Shown one piece after another: positions 57,938-64,000 of a stretch of DNA of 64,000 bases; within the stretch, counting starts at the first letter, position 1; each line of letters starts with the position of its first letter. Under the pieces are notes generated by a model. It was not told the origin of the DNA, did no database searches, and was given only the letters and a program-made list of their open reading frames with translations. Position numbers and translations under genes: made by a program. Source of the stretch: Cryptomeria japonica (Eukaryota > Streptophyta > Pinopsida > Cupressales > Cupressaceae); NCBI RefSeq assembly GCF_030272615.1, contig NC_081408.1:305695950-305759949 (forward strand). Direction: 5' to 3'.

Positions 57938-59079
57938 TCTTGTATGATGTCCAGAGTGGTGCCCTCAACTGTCATTGATAAAAGATGGTGCAGTCTGAAG
58001 GACCTGGCGGGAAATTGTTTTTGGGCAGAATATGGATGTTGCTTAGATGTGGGTAAAGTGACAGTTCTAAAACTGATTGCTAAGCTGTTTTTTATCTGTA
58101 TTATAAAAGGCACGGCACACACCAAAGTTTTAGAGTCCGCTGTTACAATTATGAAAGCAAACCTTATAGGCTTTTAATCATGCAGCTTACCAAGGTTAGC
58201 TGAGATTCATGTGAGATTTTTTCACTAATTTACTTTTTGATACTTGTATTCTGAAATTGCTCAAAAACTAAATTTAGTCCATTTGATGTTCGTATGCATT
58301 CATGGAGTTTATTTCATGAGAAATGAGAAGACTATAATGTGACAAATATCTTTTACAACATTATAATGATCATATAATTTCACAGGCCGAAATGCTGCCA
58401 AGTTTCTTGTTCCATGATAAGATGTTTTTCAAGTTTACTGTATGTTAATGGAAATATTTACCTTCAATTTTCATTTTTTCTTGCCAGAAAAATGAACAGT
58501 TGCTGAGAAGTTTTGCATGAGAAATATGTCATTTATGACACTGAAAATATCTTTTATTTCCATCCATTGCAATTTGATATTTATTATTGAATATTATTTA
58601 ATTTTTTCTTTTCTCCATGGTGCAATTGCTTCTGAGACTCTGGGTAAAAAACTATTTATATTTTTTTCCTGTTTTACATAGATGTTATCTTTCCAGAAAT
58701 GAATGACATCTTGTCTAGAAGCCTTTTTATGTATATTTATGAAACGTGGAAGCCTTGGAACTCAAGATGTTATCTGCTTGCTTTTAAGTATTTATATTTG
58801 TAAATGCCATGACATATAATTTAAAGAACCCATCTACCATGTCAATTATGATTTGCTGCTAAATGAAAGCCTATTACTCGAGCCTCAAAAAGTGTTTCCT
58901 TAAGAGTACTTGAGACAAATTATTAAGGACTTTAGACAAATTATTAATTAATATACATATATATGATTTTGGGAAAAGTTATGCGCTTCCTGTAATGCAT
59001 TTAACACACATTCTGTTTTTTTGGCACATGGTACATAGGTGGAGGTTGAAGACAATGGGTGTATTTAACATACATTCTG
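57938..59079. other. 3' UTR and downstream region
   Basis: Follows the SURF6 stop codon. No clear polyadenylation signal was recognised. Near 58990-59079 an imperfect direct repeat (TTTAACA[C/T]ACATTCTGT) lies just before the next LTR-like boundary. Confidence 0.4.
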
Positions 59080-59377
59080 TGTAATGTCCCCACTTTGAAT
59101 ATAATTTAATGGTAAATATTAATAATAAAATTTAAATTCAAATTCAAATGAAAATATAAAAAGAATATAATTAAATATAATTAAAAATATAATTAAGTTA
59201 ATTTAATTAAGTTAATGAATGGTCAAAAGGCTTGAAATGATAAGTTGTGACTCTCCCAAATATGAGGTATAAAAGGGAGAAGAGAACTCATTTAGATGGG
59301 GGAGAATTTGGAGAATCAAAAGTACATATCTGATTTAAATAAGAATTACAGATCTGATTGTGAAAGGTTGTGTTCCT

Positions 59378-61742
59378 TGTTGGCATTGTGTTGTCATTGA
59401 TGTCAACCGGTATAGCATAAAGCAGAACAACCAGTATGGGAGAATAGTTGATATGCTGTTAGTGCTATCAATCGGTAGTGTGGATAGTGATGCCTCCTGG
59501 TAAGCATGTTGGAGTAACTGGTTTACATATCAGTATTGGGAAAGAGGAGCCGGTTTGTGAGTATGAATGCTGATGTTGAACAAGCATGATAGAGAAGTGA
59601 TCGGTGAGTGATGAGAACCGAAAAACGTGTGACCAGTAGAGCTCATTGCAGTATGATCTAATGAAAGGTTAGCAGTGCAACTAGTATGCTAGTATGAGGT
59701 CAACTAGCATAACTCCCACTGAGAAACAAAAGGTTGATAGAGTGTGCTGTTTTAGTGAGCAAAGATGACATATGGAAAAGTTATTGGGACATGTCAAGTT
59801 GAAGAGGTATCCTCTCTTCAATGAAGTCACATCTTTACCAACATGTGACATAGATCTTCTTCCAGCGGTGTTTAGCAGTTGAAGTGTAGTTGTTTATTCC
59901 TCCCCTCTGGTAAATGGTAATACCTTGCTTATCCCACAACATATATGACATACATCATGACTCTCCGGGATAAGTTAGTCAGAGTAAGCAAAGACAGGTG
60001 ATTGGATGCATAGACCAGATGACTAAAGTGAAAGATGAGGATGCCTCCTAAGGTTGAGATCAGAGATGTGCACCAGATTAGCATGTGAAGATATGATGTG
60101 CTACCAAGGCAAAGAAAGAAGAGTTAAGATGGTGAGTTTGCTTATTTGGCAAACCAGTTGAGAAGAGAACCAGTCAAATGAAGATAAGACTTTGCACACA
60201 TGGAGTTACCAGTATGCAGACGGAAAGTGGTGTTGTTACAGATGCATAACAATTGGAGATGGATGGCATGAAGATATCATACACATTACCGGTATGAAGG
60301 CAAAAAGATGCCAATCGGTAAACAAGGAGGATACCGACATACAACCAAGTGAACAAAGAGATAAAAGTGAAGTGCTCTCAATTTGCTGTAGATTCATGTG
60401 GTGAGTCATCTTAGATAGCTGCTGAGGATCGACATGAGTGATGACTGGGCTGACAAGATCCACTGACACAAGGAAGGAGAAAGCAAGAAGGTTAACCGGT
60501 AGGCAAAGAGGGATCGATGGTATGATGCACACACCGATTGTGTAATTTGTCGGTGACCAAGTCGGACCGACTTGGTGAGCTAAGGTGGATGCCGACAAAG
60601 GTTCCACGTGGAGTCAAGGTGGCGGACATGCAAGCAGTGGTAGATGTAGTGTGCACCGACGAGGTTGTTACAAAGTCGGTTGACATTAATTGCAGACTCC
60701 ATAAATCATGGGAGGTGTTGCAGAGGTGTGTGGCTCGAGGAAGGTCGAGCAGAGGTGATCGATGGGATGCATCGATCAACGCAGAGTGTCCAGGTGCATA
60801 ATGCGTTGGTGATGCAATCTGCATAACCATTAATGCTGATTGATCTTGAGCCTTGCCGATGGACTATCCGTGTTTGCTAAGTTTGGCAAACGTGCCTTGG
60901 AAGGAAGAAGATATGGTAGGTGATGCTTGATTGCTTGTAGGTTGTTCATCCTCGTGCAGAACGAGATCTGATTGACCTCGTGTTCAGTGGAAGAAACCCT
61001 TGCATGCCAAGAGTTTGAAGCTGCGTTTTGGTGGGAAAGCTCAGTAATAAGAATGAAGGCAAAAGATCGTATTCAGTGATGTTGATTGGTGAAGGAGAGT
61101 GATCCTGAGCAGAGAAAAGAGGAGATAAGATTGAGAAGAGTCAAGGAACTCAACATCTGAAGAAAGGAGCTAGCAGGGAAGGTTAAACCGGTGAGAGGGT
61201 TTAATAGTGGATTAACCGGTCAGATCAGACAAACCAACAAACTGCAAAGTGAGTTGGAGAGGTGAAAACCGACAGTGTTCAAGCCAACTGGAAGGTAGTG
61301 AAGAGTGAGAAATGGACAGGGTAAAGTGTATGCAGTGGTTACAAGATTCACTTGTAATCAGACTAACTTTTGTAATTGAATATGTACATGATAGATCAAT
61401 GAGTTGGAGCTCAGTGCAGGGGTTGGTGCCCTAAAGGAGTGGTACTCCTTCGGTTGGTGCCCTAAATGTTGTAACTGAAGGTTTTCATTGTGAGGTTGAA
61501 TTGGAGTAGTAGACTCCAGCAAAACTTCTCATTGAGGTTTTTCCCATCTGGGGTTTTCCTCGTATATACCAGTGTCATGTGATGTGCCTTAGTGTGATTG
61601 CATTTTGAAGTCTTGCATTATCTCACCGGTAGGTTTACTTGTGTTTGTTTTGCTAACTGATACTCTCTCTTAATATGAAAAGGTTTAAGAGTTTTGGAAA
61701 CCACTGATTCACCCCCCTCTCAATGGTACATTATGTTCAACA
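59378..61742 (+). repeat. 5' LTR of the Copia element (~2.4 kb)
   Basis: It starts TGTTGGCATTG and ends GTTCAACA two bases before the PBS. It is rich in ACCGGT-like words. Near the end it has CACTGATTCACCCCCC, the same end signature as the solo LTR at 709-1647. ORFs within (60174-60830 on both strands) are not considered genes. Confidence 0.82.
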
Positions 61743-61744
61743 AT

Positions 61745-61757
61745 TGGTATCAGAGCC
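61745..61757 (+). promoter_or_regulatory. Primer-binding site (initiator tRNA-Met)
   Basis: TGGTATCAGAGCC lies 2 bp after the LTR end; same primer type as the other two PBS-bearing elements in this window. Confidence 0.9.
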
Positions 61758-61843
61758 TCAGTTCCGATTGATAAGCTTTCTTTAGCTTGGGTAGATTCTG
61801 GTATTTGAACACAATGGTCTGTTTAGTGTGACCCTCTACTCCA

Positions 61844-63790
61844 ATGTTTGATGGTTCAAACTTTTCTGGTTGGAGTCGTAGGATGGAAGTCTACCTGTCC
61901 TCCCTTGGGTTTGATGTATGGATGTTAGTAGTAAGTGGTTGCCCTAGCAAAGTTAGTCCTCCCATCGATCCTGAAGAGGAAAGGAGAAACACATGTATTG
62001 ATGAAGCTATGGAGGCCATACTCAGTGGGCTATTCGGTGATGTCTCCTCACATGTGGACAAATGCATATCTGTTAAAAGCCTATGGGACATATTGAAGAA
62101 ACTTTATGGCAATTAACCTTGCACTGCGAAATCGGTTTGTGGAAACAAGAAAAGAAATGAAGCACATGTGTCTACAGATGATGAAGGTAGATCTGTTAGC
62201 TGCAACAGAAACAATGAAGAGGAAACTCACCTCTTTATGGCTCAAGAATCAGAAGATGAGAGGCACACATCAGAGAGTAACCATGCAGATCACTCCTACC
62301 GGCAAGATGTGTTTGGAAGTGATGATGAAGATGAAGCCGAAGTTGATCTTGAATGTGAATTGGTATGTGCACTAGAAGAGTTGCAAAATGTTAGAAATAA
62401 ATTTAAGAGGTATAAAGATTCAGTTCATGAAGAATGCAACCTGTTGAGAACATGCCTTAAAGAATCAAATAATAATATCTACAAATTAACATCTCAACTA
62501 GAAGAGGCAAAAGGATTGATTAGTGAAGTGAAATCAATCTTTGATGCTAAGGAGAGATGTGAGGAACTCCAGCTAGAAGTGAAGACAAAGGACAAAGAAT
62601 GTCTGGACCTAAAAGGAGAAATGGAGAACATCAGGAAAGACCTTGAGAAGTGTCAAAATGAGCTCAAGGTAAGGATCTGGTATGGTGGTAGCACTGAGGC
62701 CTTGGACAAAATGTTGAGTAAACAAAAATACTCCAAGGATAGCAGAGGATTAGGATATGCTGCTGGTGAATGCTCCACAAGCGAGGATGTCTCTCACAAG
62801 GATATTCAGTTTGTCTCCTCTAATGGAAATAACAGGGGTCAGACCTTCACAGTCCGAAGTGCACCAAGAAAGAAGGTTGACCCAGCTAAAACCGGTGAGG
62901 ACTTGAGGCTAAAAATGAAGACCGATGCAACAAGAAGAAATAATGCAGATCCTAAAGGAAAAAGAAAGCTGAGAGAAGATAGGTTTACCGGAAACAAGAA
63001 TGCAAGAAGGTCGCCTAAGAGATTTGCCACCGGTGGAAGACAAAGAGATGCAACACCCCATAGAAGTAGAAGCGAAGAAGCCAAACTGGTCAGATCACCT
63101 CATGTTTGGCAAAATGAATTTGTAAGTAATATGTCTCCATTCTTCGATTACTGTGTTGCTTGTAAATGATATGGCCATAGGGCAAAGGAATGCAAAAAAG
63201 ATGTCTAGGAATAGAAAAGTTGTTCTTCCTAGGAATAGCAATTCAGTTTGTAGAAGATGTAATGCATTTGGGCATAGAACATCAAAATGTAGAAACATGC
63301 ATAAGCTCACTCTCGGTTATGCTAACCAAAGTCCATTTGCTGCTTCAAGAAATATAAATTATATATGTTATAACTGCAATGGATCTGACCATAGAAGTAA
63401 TGAGTGCAGGAAGAAGATGTTTCATGCACATGGCAGTCGGCATAACAACTATGCCCAAAGGAGAGATGCTCCTACAAGATCAAGATATCAGTTGAAACCG
63501 GTAGCGAACTACAATGGCATGTCCCTGAGAAGAAGATCAAATCGGTCTAATAGAAGATCTTTCAATCATTCAGTTGGGATGAATGCAATATGCTTCTATG
63601 GCAATACATCCTGTCATACTATAGAACCTGGTAAAGCAAAGACCTATTAGCAGAAGAAGATGAGACCTGATCCAAAGGCTACAAATGAGAAGAGGAGGGA
63701 GTCCAAGCAGGTATTGAGGAAGAAGGAAGAGAACATGACCATGGACCGACACTATGCACTCAATGCACATGTGATATCTCCTAAAGTTTA
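61844..63790 (+). pseudogene. gag: Copia gag, degenerate, with zinc knuckles
   Basis: 61844-62116: MFDGSNFSGWSRRMEVYLSS... to LWDILKKLYGN, the N-terminal UBN2-type gag block, ending in TAA. The same frame resumes at 62168 (STDDEGRS) after an apparent deletion of the central gag. 62168-63169 holds an acidic coiled coil, LDKMLSKQKYSKDSRGLGY and a basic region. CX2CX4HX4C knuckles follow: CVAC/stop/YGHRAKEC at ~63150-63190, then in another frame CRRCNAFGHRTSKC (~63250) and CYNCNGSDHRSNEC (~63370), with a degraded fourth (CFYGNTSCH, ~63590). Gag binds and packages element RNA. Stops and shifts make this copy non-functional. Confidence 0.8.
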
Positions 63791-64000
63791 AATGAGATGT
63801 AGATCCTTAGGGGGAGCTATATGTTGATCAGATCATTCATCCCCAAATGCTTGATAAGGACAAAGGAGAAGCCAGGTTGCTGCCAGTAAGAAGGAAAAAG
63901 GTGAGATAGGTGTATGTGTGGTTGCTGCCGTAACTACACACTCATACTTGTGTCAATGTATAGTTCAAAGTCTAATTGGGATAAGAGACAAGTGACACAA

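Larger units (their letters stand above)
59080..64000 (+). mobile_element. TGTNATGTCCCC LTR-like unit, start only
   Basis: It starts TGTAATGTCCCC at 59080. A TATA-like GAGGTATAAAAGGGA near 59263 indicates plus orientation. It is split at 59378 by the Copia element and its end is beyond the window, so TSD and length cannot be checked. Confidence 0.55.
59378..64000 (+). mobile_element. SIRE-like Copia retrotransposon, 5' part
   Basis: A long 5' LTR (59378-61742), an iMet PBS, then gag with the LDKMLSKQKYSKDSRGLGY signature and CCHC knuckles. It is degenerate: there is a stop after the N-terminal gag block, an apparent internal deletion and several frameshifts. A purine tract (TTAGGGGGAGC) lies at about 63806-63816. 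No protease, integrase or RT is visible, so it may be an internally deleted copy; the 3' LTR is not in the window. Confidence 0.8.

Noticed and set aside
60174-60830. Several 60-120-codon ORFs on both strands
   Set aside because: All lie inside the Copia LTR and overlap each other on opposite strands; no domain recognised.

Overview
The window looks like plant nuclear DNA, most likely from a conifer or another large-genome gymnosperm. It has one sparse, intron-rich host gene, introns of 15-19 kb, nested LTR retrotransposons at every scale, and no prokaryotic gene organisation. The assignment rests on intron size and repeat style; no species-specific marker was seen.

The only clear host gene is a SURF6/RRP14-type nucleolar ribosome-biogenesis protein on the + strand. 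Seven exons could be read: 5495-5739, 24908-25030, 25200-25244, 40609-40665, 40788-40864, 56888-56996 and 57875-57937. Their phases join perfectly, every junction is GT-AG, and the conserved C-terminus and stop codon are present. The N-terminal exon(s) lie upstream of the window. About 0.7 kb of coding sequence is spread over 52.4 kb, and nearly all of the rest is transposable-element sequence inside introns.

Layout. 1-5494 (intron): a decayed hAT transposase remnant (- strand) split by a 939-bp solo LTR with an exact target-site duplication (TSD). Intron 5740-24907: a three-element nest. A giant TG...CA unit in - orientation (8785-21636, TSD GGTAC) is split by a same-family unit in + orientation (9819-14249, TSD GTGCC) and by a non-autonomous LTR element (14617-19117, TSD TTATT). 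Both giant units carry arrays of a ~41-bp near-perfect palindrome at ~166-177 bp spacing. Intron 25245-40608: a LINE (- strand) split by a solo LTR (29537-30678, TSD AAAGG) and abutting a minus-strand LTR element (32117-40313). That element carries, directly after its primer-binding site, a reading frame derived from the cohesin cofactor PDS5. It is itself split by a miniature LTR element (38423-39643, TSD AGCTT) and another LTR-like unit (33864-35242). Intron 40865-56887: a foldback element with a G-rich core (41625-41989), an unclassified repeat with a coiled-coil ORF, a LINE ORF1 fragment, and a two-layer nest (45805-54446, TSD ACTTT) enclosing a third giant TG...CA unit (46913-53665, TSD CCTAC). 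This third unit contains a broken ~1,100-codon ORF of unknown function. Downstream of the gene (59080-64000): the start of another LTR unit, split by a SIRE-like Copia element with a 2.4-kb 5' LTR, an initiator-Met PBS and a degenerate gag.

No tRNA, rRNA, CRISPR or operon-like feature was recognised. The transposon ORFs are broken by stops and frameshifts; only the SURF6 exons look functional. Boundaries marked by matched TSDs were read directly. Assignments of hAT, LINE, Copia and PDS5 rest on motif recognition by eye.
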